The notes under the pieces were generated by a model. It ran no database searches. It worked only from the letters and a program-made list of their open reading frames with translations, and was not told where the DNA came from. DNA of 64,000 nt, from assembly GCF_030269685.1 (NCBI RefSeq), contig NZ_BSTT01000005.1, positions 248,001 through 312,000 on the forward strand. The letters are read 5' to 3'. The position numbers and the translations under genes were made by a program. Shown here piece after piece: positions 55,722-64,000 of the stretch. Source of the stretch: Actinomycetospora sp. NBRC 106378. GTDB taxonomy: Bacteria; Actinomycetota; Actinomycetes; Mycobacteriales; Pseudonocardiaceae. How positions within the stretch are numbered: the first letter of the stretch is position 1; the number at the start of each line of letters is the position of its first letter.

Positions 55722-55932
55722 GTCACCTCCCTCCGACATCAGCCGGGTGGGGCGCGCACCGGTGATCACGCCTGCGACCTGCACCGCGATCTACCTGCGG
55801 ATTCTCCTACTGACCGTCGTACGTCGTCCCGTAGTCGACCTGCGGGGACGACGGGTCCGGGCGCCCGGCGCCCCTCGGTGACTAGGCTCTCGCCGAGCAG
55901 TCCGCCGACGGCACCGGGGAGGGCCCGAGCAG
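55722..55932. other. Divergent intergenic region
   Basis: A 211-bp region between ctaE and the receiver-like gene. It contains TAGGCT at 55882-55887 on the plus strand as a possible -10 for the rightward genes. No supported gene. Confidence 0.35.
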
Positions 55933-56336
55933 ATGAGCACCGACACGCTCGACGTGGTGGTGATGAGCCACCGCCCGGAGGTGCGCGAGGCGGTCATGGC
56001 CGCGGTCGGCCGCCGGCCGGCCCGCGACCTGCCGCGCCTGCGCTTCCGCGAGGCGGACGGCATCGCCGACGTCCTGGGCGCCGCGGACGCGGGCGAGCTC
56101 GACCTCGCGGTGCTCGACGGTGAGGCCCAGCCGACCGGCGGGATGGGCGTCTGCCGGCAGCTCAAGAGCGAGAGCGACGACCCGGCCCCGGTGATCGTGG
56201 TGGTGCGCCGCGAGGACGACCGCTGGCTCGCGACGTGGTCGCAGGCCGACGCCGTCCTCGTCCAGCCCCTCGACCCGGTGACCGCGGCCCGGACCGTGGC
56301 CGACGTCCTGCGGGCCGGGGTGCCGGCGCGCCAGGG

Positions 56337-56340
<4 letters not shown>
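55933..56340 (+). CDS. Degenerate receiver-like protein
   Basis: A 135-residue protein with the alternating strand/helix pattern of a response-regulator receiver ([84 protein letters not shown]). The acidic pair after strand 1 is missing (VVMSHR), an Asp remains after strand 3, and the strand 5 Lys is Gln (VQPLDP). It is therefore a pseudo-receiver, probably not phosphorylated. The stop overlaps the trpD start (ATGA). Confidence 0.65.
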
Positions 56341-57392
<1,052 letters not shown>

Positions 57393-57395
57393 CCC

Positions 57396-57410
57396 TTCCC
57401 GACGGCGGGT
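57396..57410 (+). repeat. 15-mer interspersed repeat after trpD
   Basis: TTCCCGACGGCGGGT, just before hairpin E3. The copy at 23856 is likewise next to hairpin E1. Confidence 0.7.
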
Positions 57411-57427
57411 GCCGGCCCGCTGCTCGC

Positions 57428-57481
57428 GAGAGTCACGTGGGGCAGGTCGTGGAGGCCGCCGCGCTGCCTGGTGTGCACCTC
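57428..57481. repeat. Family E hairpin, solitary copy E3
   Basis: GAGAGTCACGTGGGGCAG and CTGCCTGGTGTGCACCTC form an imperfect stem between converging trpD and the ketopantoate reductase gene, touching the latter's stop. The 5' flank GCGAGAG matches the array units. Confidence 0.7.
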
Positions 57482-58382
57482 AGGGGCGGATGCCCCGCAG
57501 CAGGGCGAGGACGGCCCGGTTCAGGGGGGTCGGCACGCCGTGCCGCTCGCCCGCCGTGACCACCGCGCCGGTGAGGTACTCGTGCTCGAGGGGCCGGCCG
57601 GCGAGGCGGTCGTAGAGCATCGAGGTCCCGGTGCCGGGCGGCATCGTCGCGTAGTGCCGCCGCAGATCGGAGACGTCGTCCTCGGAGACGTCGGCCCCCT
57701 CGGCGCGGGCGACGGCGACGACCTCCTGCGCGAGCCCGGTGACCAGGTCGGCCACCGCGTCCTCGCCGAGGACGTCGTTGCGCCGCGACGTGAGCGCGGT
57801 GAGGGGGTTGGCCACGGCGTTGCTGATGAGCTTGCGCCAGACGTCGGTCCGGATGTCGGCCGATCCCACCACCCGCACGCCGTCGTCCCCGCCGCCGAGG
57901 ACGTCCGCGAGCCCGGCGACCCAGGGGCCCTCCGGGAGGGTCAGCCGCCCGTAGCCGTGGTGCACGATGCGCCCGGGACCGACGGCCTCCGCGCCGACGA
58001 CGACGACCGCGGGCACGGCGACCGCCTCCGGGTGGACCAGCCCCTCGACCCGGCGCTCCTGGTCGACCCCGTTCTGGGCCACCACGACCACGCTGCCCGG
58101 TCCGGTGGCCGCGTCGAGCCAGCCGGCGGCCGCCGCGGTGTCCTGGGCCTTCGTCGCGAGGACCACCCAGTCCGCGGGGGCGAGGAAGGCGGGGTCGGTG
58201 TGCACCGTCACCCCGACCTCGCGCTCGGGGCCGTCGACGCCCGCCCGGATCCGCAGCACGTCGAACGGCGTCCGGACCGCCACCGCGACCTCGTGTCCCC
58301 GCTCGGCCGCGAGTGCCGCCAGGACCCCGCCGATCGCACCCGGCCCGATCACCACGACGCTCGCCACGGGGCCATGATCCAC
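57480..58382 (-). CDS. Ketopantoate reductase family protein (PanE/ApbA)
   Basis: An NADPH-dependent reductase of about 300 residues: VVVIGPGAIGGVLAALAAERGH at the N-terminus, VVLATKAQDTAAA, VVVVAQNGVDQERRV, and the C-terminal catalytic Lys in DVWRKLISNAVANPLTAL plus TSMLYDRLAGRPLEHEYLTGAVV. It may reduce the PanB product to pantoate, but the family also has other oxidoreductases. GTG 58382 or GTG 58367 could be the start. Neither has a clear ribosome site. Confidence 0.83.
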   Translation of the reverse strand: MDHGPVASVVVIGPGAIGGVLAALAAERGHEVAVAVRTPFDVLRIRAGVDGPEREVGVTVHTDPAFLAPADWVVLATKAQDTAAAAGWLDAATGPGSVVVVAQNGVDQERRVEGLVHPEAVAVPAVVVVGAEAVGPGRIVHHGYGRLTLPEGPWVAGLADVLGGGDDGVRVVGSADIRTDVWRKLISNAVANPLTALTSRRNDVLGEDAVADLVTGLAQEVVAVARAEGADVSEDDVSDLRRHYATMPPGTGTSMLYDRLAGRPLEHEYLTGAVVTAGERHGVPTPLNRAVLALLRGIRP

Positions 58383-58407
58383 CCGGCGCGGCGACCGGGG
58401 TGCGGGA

Positions 58408-58686
58408 TCAGTCCAGGCCGACGGCGAACGCCGCGTCGGTGTCCTGGGCGGAGTAGGACCGGAACGCGATGTGCGTGGACGTGTCCCGCACGCCCGGCAC
58501 CCGGCTCAGCCCGCCCGCGATGACGTCGGCCAGGTCCTCGTGCTCGCGGACCCGCACCATCGCGATGAGGTCGACGTCGCCCGCGCAGGAGTACACCTCG
58601 GTGACCCCGTCGAGCTCGGCGATCGCCTGCGCGGTCTCCGGGATCCGGTCGGCGGTCGCGTGGATCATGACGATGGCCGTGATCAC
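58408..58686 (-). CDS. Stand-alone RAM (Lrp/AsnC ligand-binding) domain protein
   Basis: A 92-residue protein consisting only of the Lrp/AsnC effector domain: ITAIVMIHATADRIPETAQAIAELDGVTEVYSCAGDVDLIAMVRVREHEDL-type pattern with VPGVRDTSTHIAF. It has no helix-turn-helix. Such proteins oligomerise and bind amino acids. GTG 58686 overlaps the stop of the exonuclease gene (GTGA), so the two are probably co-translated. Confidence 0.85.
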   Translation of the reverse strand: MITAIVMIHATADRIPETAQAIAELDGVTEVYSCAGDVDLIAMVRVREHEDLADVIAGGLSRVPGVRDTSTHIAFRSYSAQDTDAAFAVGLD

Positions 58687-60560
58687 GAGGGCTCCCTGGC
58701 TCGGCGGGTCCGGCCCGCCCGGGGCGGTCCGGCGTGCTCGGCCGGAACTCTAGAGGGCGGGCGGCGCCCGGCTCCGCCTCCGGAGGCCCCGACCCGCTCG
58801 ACGGGCTCACCCGAGGGATCGACCGTCGTGGCGTGGGCCGCCTCCCGGGCTCGCGCCACCCAGTCCGACCACGACCCGGCCCCGTACGCCGGCACCGCCC
58901 ACGGGCGGGTGGTGCGCACCATCCGTGTTCCCGGCCGCTCCAGCCACCGGGTGATCACCCCGACCTCCTCGGGCGGCGCCCCGCCCAGCGGGCCGACCCC
59001 GGGCCGCACCGTCTCGGCCGAGGCCACCAGCGTCTCCACCACCGGCATCGGCGGCACCCCGCGCCGCGCCGTACCTGCCGCTGCCAGCCGCCCGTGCCGC
59101 ACCACCGCCAGCTCCCACCCGCCCATGCCGTCGGGGCGGGCGGCGACGAGCTCCTCGGTGCCCGCGACCGCCGACAGCCGCTGCACGCGGCCGAGCGCGC
59201 CCGCGAGGTCGGCCAGCCGGTCGCGGTGGGCGGCCGCGGCGTCGAACCGTTCTCCGGCGGCGAGGTCGGCCACCCGCTCGCGCAGCCGGACCAACCCGTC
59301 GTCGGAACCCCCGCGGACCAGCGCGAGCGCTCCGTCGACCGCCGTGGCGTACTCGGCAGCGGTCTGCAGCCCCGCGCACGGTGCGCCGCAGCGACCCAGC
59401 CCGTGCAGTGCGCAGGGGCTGCCGCGGCCCCCGCGGGCCGGGATCCGCTGGGTGCAGGGGCGCAGCGCGACCGCGTCCACGAGGGCCTCGACCGCGCGCA
59501 CCGCGTCGGGGCGGCGCCCGAACGGCCCGATCGCGTCGGTCCGCGGGGTGCGTACCACCGACCAGCGGGGGAACGGCTCGTCGGTCAGGGCCACCCACCA
59601 GCCGCGGTGCGGGTAGCGGGAGCGGCGGTTGTACCGGGGCGCGTGCCCGGCGAGCAGCCGCAGCTCGCGGACCTCGGCCTCCAGGGCGTGCGCGCACTCG
59701 ACCCAGTCGACCCGCTCGGCGAGGCCCACCATCTCCTTGACCCGCGCCCGCTTCTCCGAGCCGGTGAAGTACGACCGGACCCGGCGCCGGAGATCGTTCG
59801 ACGTGCCCACGTACAGGACCTCGTCGGCCGGTCCCCGGAACAGGTAGACCCCCGCCGCGTGGGGCACCGCGTCGGCGAGGTGCCGCTTGCCGCGCTGGGC
59901 CGGGGTGACCTCCACCTGCAGCGCGAGCAGGTCCTCCAGTGAGGAGACGCCGTGACCTCCGACCCGCTCCAACAGCGCGTGGAGCACGTCGACGGTGGCC
60001 CGGGCGTCGTCCAGCGCGCGGTGCACCGGCCGGGTGCCCGCCCGGAACAGCGCGGCGAGGGCCGAGAGCCGGCACGAGGGCGCCTCGTCGCGGGTGAGCA
60101 CCTTGCGGGCCAGCCGGGCGGTGCACACCACGGGCGGGCGCGGCCAGACCGACCCGTGCCGTCGGCAGGCGGCCCGCAGGTGCCCGACGTCGAACGGTGC
60201 GTTGTGCGCCACCACCACCGCGCCCGCACAGAACTCGAGGAAGCCCGGGAGCACGGCCGGCAGCCGGGGGGCGGCGGACACCATGGCGGTGGTGATCCCG
60301 GTCAGCGCGACGATCTGCGGCGGGACGTCGCGCCCCGGGTCGACGAGCGTGGCGTACTCGCCGACGACCCGGCCGCCGCGGACCTTCACCGCGCCGATCT
60401 CGGTGATGGCGTCCGGCCCGTCCGCCGGGTCGCCCCCGGCGGGCGGACCCCCGGTGGTCTCCAGGTCCAGCACGACGAAGGTGGCCGCGTGCAGCGGGGT
60501 CCCCAGCTCCTCGAAGGTGAGCTGCGGGTCGGGGCCCGTCACCGGGCGGGGTGCCTCCAC
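58683..60560 (-). CDS. DEDDh exonuclease fused to a UvrC-like GIY-YIG nuclease
   Basis: A 625-residue two-nuclease protein. Residues about 20-200 are a DnaQ-type 3'-5' exonuclease (VVLDLETTG, TEIGAVKV, AHNAPFDVGHLRAAC, HRALDDARATVDVL: all four acidic residues and the His). Residues about 235-330 are a GIY-YIG domain as in the UvrC N-terminus and Cho (AGVYLFRGPADEVLYVGTSNDLRRRVRSYF-type). A Cys-containing region (CTQRIP, CALHGLGRCGAPC) and UvrB-contact-like helices follow. It matches Rv2191; a role in DNA repair is likely. GTG 60560 with TAGCGT 8 nt upstream. Confidence 0.88.
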   Translation of the reverse strand: MEAPRPVTGPDPQLTFEELGTPLHAATFVVLDLETTGGPPAGGDPADGPDAITEIGAVKVRGGRVVGEYATLVDPGRDVPPQIVALTGITTAMVSAAPRLPAVLPGFLEFCAGAVVVAHNAPFDVGHLRAACRRHGSVWPRPPVVCTARLARKVLTRDEAPSCRLSALAALFRAGTRPVHRALDDARATVDVLHALLERVGGHGVSSLEDLLALQVEVTPAQRGKRHLADAVPHAAGVYLFRGPADEVLYVGTSNDLRRRVRSYFTGSEKRARVKEMVGLAERVDWVECAHALEAEVRELRLLAGHAPRYNRRSRYPHRGWWVALTDEPFPRWSVVRTPRTDAIGPFGRRPDAVRAVEALVDAVALRPCTQRIPARGGRGSPCALHGLGRCGAPCAGLQTAAEYATAVDGALALVRGGSDDGLVRLRERVADLAAGERFDAAAAHRDRLADLAGALGRVQRLSAVAGTEELVAARPDGMGGWELAVVRHGRLAAAGTARRGVPPMPVVETLVASAETVRPGVGPLGGAPPEEVGVITRWLERPGTRMVRTTRPWAVPAYGAGSWSDWVARAREAAHATTVDPSGEPVERVGASGGGAGRRPPSRVPAEHAGPPRAGRTRRAREPS

Positions 60561-60632
60561 GCCGCCGCACGCTAGATCGACCCCCCGACAGTCACGGGTG
60601 GTCGAGCGCGGCCGGGCCGCTAGCCTGGGCGA

Positions 60633-61970
60633 ATGGCAGCGGGGGAGGTCGAGGCGCCGCACGGTGCGGCCCTGCGCGCCGCCCTCCTCGACGCCGCCCC
60701 GGAGACGGTCCGCAGCCGCGTCGCCGAGCTCGTGAGCCGTGCGGTGGGGCAGATGCCGGCGGCCGACCTGCCCGCCCCGGTGCGGCCCATCGCCCGGTTC
60801 GCGCCCGCCAAGCGGGCCAAGGTCGGCTCCGCACCCCTGCTCGCGGCGCTCGGCACCGCCGACGGGTTCGCCGAGGACGTCGTGGCCTGGTGGCGCGAGC
60901 ACCGGCCCGAGGAGTGGGAGCCCCCGGTCGCGGAGCCGGTGCACGCGGCGGCGGTCGCGGTGCTCGCCGGGGAGAGCGACACCGCGGCGGACCTGCTCCG
61001 CGACGCCGGGGAACGGGCCGACGTCGGGAGACTGCGCACCGAGCGGGACACCGCCCTCGCCCGCGCGGACCGGCTCACGGCCGACCTGGAGCGCGTGACC
61101 GCCGAGCGCGACGCGGCGCGGGCCGCGGTCGGCGCGGCCACCCCGGACCTCAGCGACGAGGTGGCGAAGCTCAGGTCGCGGCTGCGCGAGCAGGGTGTCC
61201 GGGTCCGGCAGGCGGAGCTGGACGCGGCCGACGCGGCCCGCCGGCTCGAGGAGGGCCAGGGCCACCTGGTGCGCGAGCTCGAGGAGCTGCGCCGCGAGCG
61301 CACCCGCGACCAGGAGGCCGTGCTGGCCGCGGAGGCGCGGGCCCGGCGGGCGACCGCCGAGCTCGAGTCCGCCCGGCGCGCGGCCCACGAGGCCCGGCAC
61401 GCCGACGACGCGCGGCTGGCCCTGCTCGTCGACACCGTGGCGGGCGCCGCGGCCGGACTGCGCCACGAGCTGGGTCTACGTGCGGACGACCACCGGGTCG
61501 GACCGCGTCCGGCGGAGCTGGTCGGGTCCGCCGCCCGGGCCCCGATGGCGCGCGTCACCGATCCCGCGACCCTGGACCGGCTGCTCGGCCTCCCCGAGGT
61601 GCACCTGCTGGTGGACGGCTACAACGTGACCAAGACCGGCTGGCCCGGCCTCTCGCTCGCAGCCCAGCGCGACCGCCTCGTCGCCGCCGTCGCCCCGCTG
61701 GCCGCCCGGACGCACGCCGAGACCACGCTCGTGTTCGACGGTGCCGGCATCTCGGGGGTGCCGACCGCGTCGGTGCGCGGGGTGCGGGTGCTCTTCTCCG
61801 AGCCGGGCGTGATCGCCGACGACCTCATCCGCACGCTGGTCGACGCCGAACCCGAGGGACGGCCGCTCGTGGTGGTCACCTCGGACCGGGCGGTGGTCGA
61901 CTCGGTGCGGCGCCGCGGGGCGCACCCCGTGCCCTCCAGCGTGCTCCTCGAGCGCCTCGCCCGGATCTGA
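60633..61970 (+). CDS. NYN (YacP-like) domain protein with central coiled coil
   Basis: A 445-residue protein with a helical N-terminal part (about 15-130), a long coiled coil rich in Arg, Glu and Ala (about 140-270), and a C-terminal NYN/PIN-like nuclease domain (about 320-440) with LLVDGYNVTKTGWPG, TLVFDGAG, GVIADDLIRTLV and VVTSDRAVVDSVRRRG. The acidic residues of the fold are present, so an RNase role is plausible. ATG 60633 has TAGCCT 6 nt upstream. Divergent from the exonuclease gene. Confidence 0.83.
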   Translation: MAAGEVEAPHGAALRAALLDAAPETVRSRVAELVSRAVGQMPAADLPAPVRPIARFAPAKRAKVGSAPLLAALGTADGFAEDVVAWWREHRPEEWEPPVAEPVHAAAVAVLAGESDTAADLLRDAGERADVGRLRTERDTALARADRLTADLERVTAERDAARAAVGAATPDLSDEVAKLRSRLREQGVRVRQAELDAADAARRLEEGQGHLVRELEELRRERTRDQEAVLAAEARARRATAELESARRAAHEARHADDARLALLVDTVAGAAAGLRHELGLRADDHRVGPRPAELVGSAARAPMARVTDPATLDRLLGLPEVHLLVDGYNVTKTGWPGLSLAAQRDRLVAAVAPLAARTHAETTLVFDGAGISGVPTASVRGVRVLFSEPGVIADDLIRTLVDAEPEGRPLVVVTSDRAVVDSVRRRGAHPVPSSVLLERLARI

Positions 61971-61977
61971 GACGCCG

Positions 61978-62007
61978 GTCACACCGGTCGCTCCGGCGAC
62001 CCGTGAC
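61978..62007 (+). terminator. Hairpin after the NYN gene
   Basis: GTCAC-n3-GGTCGC and GCGACC-n-GTGAC form an imperfect stem with a 4-nt loop, 7 bp past the stop. Confidence 0.55.
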
Positions 62008-62078
62008 TGTCGGACCCCCCTCCTACCGTCCGCCGCGACACCCCGGGAGATGCCGGGGCCGACTCGGCGGAGGCCGCG

Positions 62079-62363
62079 ATGCTCATCGACTGCGACACCT
62101 GCGTGGTCCGGCACCAGGCGTGCGACGACTGCGTCGTCGGGGTGCTGCTCGGGGTGCCCGACGTGCCCGCCCGCGACGACGCGCCCCGGGAGCCGGCCGC
62201 GCCCGGGGCCCCGCTGCCGCTCGAGTTCGGTCCGGTCGAGCGCCGGGCCCTCGAGGTCCTGGCCGACCACGGGCTCATCCCGCGGCTGCGCCTCGTGCCC
62301 GGCGCGGTCGAGCCGCCGGCCACGAGGCCGACCGCCCGCGCCCGCCGGCGCGACGCGGGATGA
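62079..62363 (+). CDS. Conserved cysteine-rich small actinobacterial protein
   Basis: A 94-residue protein starting MLIDCDTCVVRHQACDDCVV, with four cysteines in two CxxC pairs suited to a small zinc site, then PLEFGPVERRALEVLADHGLIPRLRLVP and a basic end. Similar short proteins occur next to NlpC/P60 genes in related actinobacteria by recollection. Function unknown. GGAGG lies 7 nt before the ATG. Confidence 0.65.
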   Translation: MLIDCDTCVVRHQACDDCVVGVLLGVPDVPARDDAPREPAAPGAPLPLEFGPVERRALEVLADHGLIPRLRLVPGAVEPPATRPTARARRRDAG

Positions 62364-62492
62364 GCGTGCGGGCACCACGCTGCAGGGGCTCGACGCCGGT
62401 CGGTTACCGTCCCGTCACCTCTCGCGGACGAGCTCCCCGCTCCGACGTCCGGCGGGAGGCCGCCCTGGCCGAGAAAGGGACCTCCCCGCCCC

Positions 62493-63542
62493 GTGACCCC
62501 GCGCCCCACCCGCCGGACCTGGACGCCGGTGCTCCTCGTGCTGCTGCTGGCCCTGGCCGTGCTGTTCGTGCCGGGACCGGCGGGCACCGCGCTGGCGGAC
62601 CCGATCGTGCCGCCCGGGGCGAACGACGTGGTCCGCGCCCTCGCCGAGGCCAACGCCCGGGCGGAGGCCGCGAACGAGGCGGCCATGGGCGCCCGCGAGC
62701 AGTTGCCGGTGCGCCGGGCCGAGGCCGACCGGACCCGGAGGGCCGCGGACGACGCCCGCGGCGCGGTCGCCACCGCGCGGCAGGCGCTGGACCGGGCGTA
62801 CGTGGCGGTCGACCAGCTGACCCGTACCACCTACCAGGGCGGGGACCTCGACCAGCTCGGCGCGCTGCTCTCCAGCCCGACGCCGCAGGCCTACCTGGAC
62901 AAGGTGGAGCTGCTCGACACGATCTCCTCGTCCAACCGGGCGGTGCTGCAGCGCTACCTCGACGCCTCGGGCGCGGCCGAGAGCGCCCAGCGCGACGCCG
63001 ACGCCCGCGCCACCGACGCGAGCCGGGCCGCGGACGACGCCGCGCGCACGCTGGAGGACGCGACCCGGACCAAGGCGGAGGCCGACCGCGATGTCGCCGC
63101 CGCGAACGCCGCCCTCGCGCGCCTGTCCCGCAGCGACCGGGCCCTGTTGCGGGGCGGCGGGATCACGAACTACCCGGTGAACATCGCCGGGGACTCGCTC
63201 GGCGTCGCCGCCCTGCGCGCGGCGCTGACCCGGCAGGGGGCGCCGTACGTCTGGGGAGCGACCGGACCGACCACCTTCGACTGCTCGGGGCTGGTCCAGT
63301 GGGCGTACCGGCAGATCGGGGTCGGGATGCCCCGGGTCGCCGCGGCCCAGCAGCAGGTCGGCCAGGCCGTCGACCCCTCACAGGTGCAGGTCGGGGACCT
63401 CATCTTCTTCGGCAACCCGGCCTATCACGTCGGCATCTACGTCGGCGACGGCCGGTTCCTCGAGGCTCCGCAGTCCGGCGACGTCGTCAAGGTGGCCCCG
63501 GTCCGGAGCTTCACGTCGATCCGCCGCATCTCGCCGCCGTGA
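62493..63542 (+). CDS. Secreted NlpC/P60 peptidoglycan hydrolase
   Basis: A 349-residue cell-wall endopeptidase equivalent to Rv2190c. Signal peptide (about 1-35: LLVLLLALAVLFVPGPAGTALA), long Ala/Arg coiled-coil region (40-220) of the RipA/CwlO type, then the NlpC/P60 domain (235-345) with catalytic Cys in TTFDCSGLVQWAY and His in YHVGIYVGDG, plus VGDLIFF. It should cut stem peptides. GTG 62493; the nearest ribosome-site-like GAGAAAGGGA is 12 nt upstream. The stop overlaps the pimB' start (GTGA). Confidence 0.9.
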   Translation: MTPRPTRRTWTPVLLVLLLALAVLFVPGPAGTALADPIVPPGANDVVRALAEANARAEAANEAAMGAREQLPVRRAEADRTRRAADDARGAVATARQALDRAYVAVDQLTRTTYQGGDLDQLGALLSSPTPQAYLDKVELLDTISSSNRAVLQRYLDASGAAESAQRDADARATDASRAADDAARTLEDATRTKAEADRDVAAANAALARLSRSDRALLRGGGITNYPVNIAGDSLGVAALRAALTRQGAPYVWGATGPTTFDCSGLVQWAYRQIGVGMPRVAAAQQQVGQAVDPSQVQVGDLIFFGNPAYHVGIYVGDGRFLEAPQSGDVVKVAPVRSFTSIRRISPP

Positions 63543-64000
63543 CGGGGCCCGGCGCGGGCCGGATCCTGCTCGTCACCAACGACTTCCCGCCCCGCCCGGG
63601 TGGCATCCAGTCCTACCTGCACGAACTGGCCGTCCGGCTGCGCCCGGGCGCCCTGACGGTGCTCGCGTCGACGTGGCCGGACGCCGCCGACACCGACGGC
63701 CGCTGCGCCGCCTTCGACGCCGCGCAGCCCTTCGCCGTGCACCGGATGCCGACGACGATGATGCTGCCGACCCCGGACGCGGTGCGCCGGGCCGTCGAGC
63801 TCGTCCCCGGGCACGAGACGGTCTGGTTCGGCGCCGCCGCGCCGCTCGGACTGATGGCTCCGGCCCTGCGCCGCGCGGGCGTCCGGCGGGTCCTCGCCAG
63901 CACCCACGGCCACGAGGTCGGTTGGTCGATGCTGCCGGCCAGCCGGCAGTTGCTGCACCGGATCGGACGGGAGGCCGACGTCGTCACGACCGTCAGCCGC
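63539..64000 (+). CDS. pimB': Phosphatidyl-myo-inositol mannosyltransferase family glycosyltransferase, 5' part
   Basis: The first 154 residues of a GT4-type glycosyltransferase; the gene runs off the window. ILLVTNDFPPRPGGIQSYLHEL is the N-terminal donor-fold signature of actinobacterial PimB'/MgtA-like enzymes, followed by VLASTWPDAAD, WFGAAAPLGLMAPALRRAGV and STHGHEVGWSMLPASRQLL. Order after the NlpC/P60 gene agrees with Rv2188c (PimB'), the second mannosyltransferase of PIM synthesis. GTG 63539 overlaps the preceding stop. Confidence 0.82.
   Translation, partial: MTGPGAGRILLVTNDFPPRPGGIQSYLHELAVRLRPGALTVLASTWPDAADTDGRCAAFDAAQPFAVHRMPTTMMLPTPDAVRRAVELVPGHETVWFGAAAPLGLMAPALRRAGVRRVLASTHGHEVGWSMLPASRQLLHRIGREADVVTTVSR

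Noticed and set aside
62364-62492. c-di-AMP (ydaO-type) riboswitch before the NlpC/P60 gene
   Set aside because: The location is typical for actinobacteria, but at 129 bp the leader is short and I could not match the conserved core. A covariance search would decide; I do not claim it.

Overview
The window is high-GC actinobacterial chromosome, most likely Pseudonocardiales (Pseudonocardia or Actinomycetospora-like). The grounds are the very high GC, an F420-dependent glucose-6-phosphate dehydrogenase, GlnE beside two glutamine synthetases, the actinobacterial bcc-aa3 respiratory set, and the start of a PimB'-type mannosyltransferase. From about 9.9 kb to the right edge the gene order follows the block recalled from Mycobacterium tuberculosis as Rv2225 (panB) down to Rv2188c (pimB'), with local insertions and replacements. 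I see no prophage, integrase, transposase, CRISPR array, rRNA or tRNA.

Layout. 1-9.9 kb holds accessory metabolism: the end of an MmyB-type regulator, a patatin-like protein coupled to a PrmC-like methyltransferase, lactate 2-monooxygenase, a PHA-synthase-like hydrolase, two low-complexity membrane proteins, an esterase, fgd and DUF3140. 9.9-25.7 kb holds panB, a TAP-like lipoprotein peptidase, glnA2, glnE, a PLP decarboxylase, Uma2, a membrane serine protease, glnA1, RDD, DUF4191 and lipA. 25.7-31 kb has an LLM oxidoreductase and two CAP-domain genes between lipA and lipB, then an FAD oxidoreductase and an SDR39U1 epimerase. 31-41.3 kb holds the 2-oxoacid dehydrogenase E2 and E3, leucyl aminopeptidase, gcvT, a cupin, an MFS-USP fusion and ilvE. 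41.3-48.8 kb holds cobS-cobT-cobU, DUF3043, a miniature glycerate-kinase-like gene, an ErpA-type Fe-S protein, a PfkB kinase and asnB. 48.9-55.7 kb holds ctaC-ctaF facing ctaE-qcrCAB. The right end has trpD, a ketopantoate reductase, a RAM-domain protein, a DEDD exonuclease/GIY-YIG protein, a NYN protein, an NlpC/P60 hydrolase and pimB'.

The genes join into nitrogen assimilation (GlnA1, GlnA2, GlnE, with GlnR-like boxes before both synthetases), lipoate synthesis and its use by the E2 enzyme, pantothenate and cobalamin steps, and a complete set of core bc1-aa3 genes except ctaD.

The most unusual content is a population of short interspersed palindromic and repeat elements. At least five families can be read. 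One (A) supplies the same C-terminal tail and stop codon to genes on both strands. One (B) is inserted in frame inside a methyltransferase. One (C) lies in frame near the N-termini of two proteins. Repeats also sit in both interdomain linkers of the MFS-USP fusion. One hairpin family (E) is solitary at three convergent gene junctions and has expanded into a roughly 760-bp array with a 207-bp higher-order period between ctaF and qcrB. Other points are a CobT homologue whose active-site motifs are altered, a cobU that appears to start at CTG, and many genes whose -10 element sits 6-9 nt before the start codon, implying leaderless mRNAs.
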